Source of the DNA: Nitrospira sp.
GTDB taxonomy: Bacteria > Nitrospirota > Nitrospiria > Nitrospirales > Nitrospiraceae
Direction of reading: 5' to 3'
Length of the DNA stretch: 64,000 bases
Assembly: GCA_022226955.1 (NCBI GenBank)
Contig: CP092079.1
Coordinates: 1,333,053 to 1,397,052, forward strand
Part shown: positions 63,495-64,000 of the stretch, in pieces
Layout of the letters: each line of letters opens with the position of its first letter
Position numbering within the stretch: position 1 is the stretch's first letter
Made by a program: the position numbers and the translations under genes
Notes under the pieces: generated by a model
Told to the model about the DNA's origin: nothing
The model's input: the letters and a program-made list of their open reading frames with translations, nothing else
Database searches by the model: none

Positions 63495-64000
63495 CTACTT
63501 CACCGCCATCGACACCTTCGTTCCTGCCCCATCCTGCGCATCGCGGGCGCACCGGAATCCCATCCAGTTGATCTTGGTTTGGGGATCGGTCCCGTTGCGC
63601 ATCGCAACACGCATCGTCGTCGTGCTGTCCATCCATCCACCGCCGCGGAAAGCCTTTTGCGTGCCAGTTGCCGGCCCTTTGGGGTTGCGATCAGACGCGG
63701 ACGCGTAATAATCCTTGTCGTACCAGTCGGCCACCCATTCGGACACGTTGCCGATCGTCTGATAGAGCCCGTACGGGCTCACCGCTTTGTCGTACCGGTC
63801 GACGGAAATGATCGGAGGATACAACAACAACCGCTCCGGACGATCGCGTACAGGCCCGGACAGCCCGGTCCGTCCGAAATTCGCCCTCGTCGGTCCGGCG
63901 AGTTCCGGCCCCCATGGAAACAGCCGCCCGTCCGTTCCGCGCGCCGCCTTTTCCCATTCCGCTTCGGTCGGCAGCCGCTTCCCCGCCCACTTGCAGTAGG
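63495..64000 (-). CDS. Formylglycine-generating-enzyme (SUMF1)-like protein, 5' end outside the window
   Basis: The gene is open from the window edge (first complete codon at 63998) to its stop at 63495, giving the last 168 residues. The segments [33 protein letters not shown] and FRGGGWMDS are the core of the FGE-sulfatase/SUMF1 fold. True FGE activates sulfatases by making formylglycine; many bacterial relatives have other or no known activity. A catalytic Cys in the FRC type position is FRCARDA near the end. The ATG at 63830 is internal. Confidence 0.85.
   Translation of the reverse strand, partial: YCKWAGKRLPTEAEWEKAARGTDGRLFPWGPELAGPTRANFGRTGLSGPVRDRPERLLLYPPIISVDRYDKAVSPYGLYQTIGNVSEWVADWYDKDYYASASDRNPKGPATGTQKAFRGGGWMDSTTTMRVAMRNGTDPQTKINWMGFRCARDAQDGAGTKVSMAVK

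Overview
The window is 64 kb of GC-rich, gene-dense bacterial chromosome. It encodes many multi-heme c-type cytochromes, a b6-type cytochrome b fused to a cytochrome c domain with its Rieske partner, polyphosphate kinase 2, phosphoketolase with acetate kinase, a formylglycine-generating-enzyme-like protein and many short secreted proteins. Shine-Dalgarno sites are strong and ATGA overlaps are frequent. This mix looks most like Nitrospira (Nitrospirota), a chemolithotrophic lineage. That is an inference from gene content; no 16S rRNA or nitrite oxidoreductase gene lies in the window. I found no tRNA, rRNA, CRISPR array or intact mobile element. The only mobile trace is a frameshifted integrase/transposase fragment near 51.6-51.8 kb.

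Layout. 0-4.2 kb: a 59-residue zinc-ribbon protein, a Lys/Asp-rich repeat peptide, and a sigma-like protein followed by a membrane coiled-coil protein. 4.3-8.6 kb: glutathionyl-hydroquinone reductase, then three adjacent genes that look like lysine/aminoadipate catabolism (saccharopine dehydrogenase-like, ALDH7-type aldehyde dehydrogenase, a small VOC/DUF1338-like protein). 8.7-14.6 kb: SulP transporter, membrane-anchored lytic transglycosylase-like protein, TetA-like MFS pump, and a lipoprotein/outer-membrane protein pair. 14.8-19.7 kb: SDR, diheme peroxidase, a ClpP-fold/TPR membrane protein, a monoheme cytochrome c, DUF202. 19.9-25.0 kb: a tight four-gene unit of cyclic-nucleotide-binding MscS channel, CHASE2 nucleotide cyclase, SH3-domain protein and M48 lipoprotein protease. 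25.5-38.3 kb: an Ig-like repeat protein, an AsmA-like protein with 76-residue internal repeats, a flavin reductase, several lipoproteins, a DUF3365 heme protein, an RRM protein, a serine hydrolase and an AEC transporter.

38.4-45.6 kb: ECF sigma factor overlapping an FNR-type reductase, glucose-6-phosphate dehydrogenase, aldo/keto reductase, phosphoribosyltransferase, universal stress protein and PPK2. 45.7-49.8 kb: a minus-strand sulfur-redox cluster (DUF2892 protein, TsdA-like diheme cytochrome, a 42-codon OsmC-like fragment, SorA-like sulfite dehydrogenase, diheme and triheme cytochromes c). 50.2-51.9 kb: a lectin-fold lipoprotein and the integrase remnant. 51.9-58.0 kb: an HAD hydrolase, acetate kinase, phosphoketolase and FtsH operon. 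58.1-64.0 kb: cytochrome b/c fusion, Rieske protein, cytochrome c-prime-like protein, beta-propeller protein, CopD-like protein, an outer-membrane protein, and a formylglycine-generating-enzyme-like gene cut by the window end.

How the genes work together. Three themes stand out: periplasmic electron transfer (bc complex, sulfite/thiosulfate oxidation, peroxidase), envelope sensing and maintenance (MscS/cyclase/SH3/M48, AsmA, lipoproteins), and carbon/NADPH/acetyl-phosphate metabolism (phosphoketolase shunt, zwf, FNR enzymes, PPK2). The strongest candidate for an undescribed system is the four-gene cyclase/MscS module at 19.9-25.0 kb. The sulfur-redox cluster comes second.
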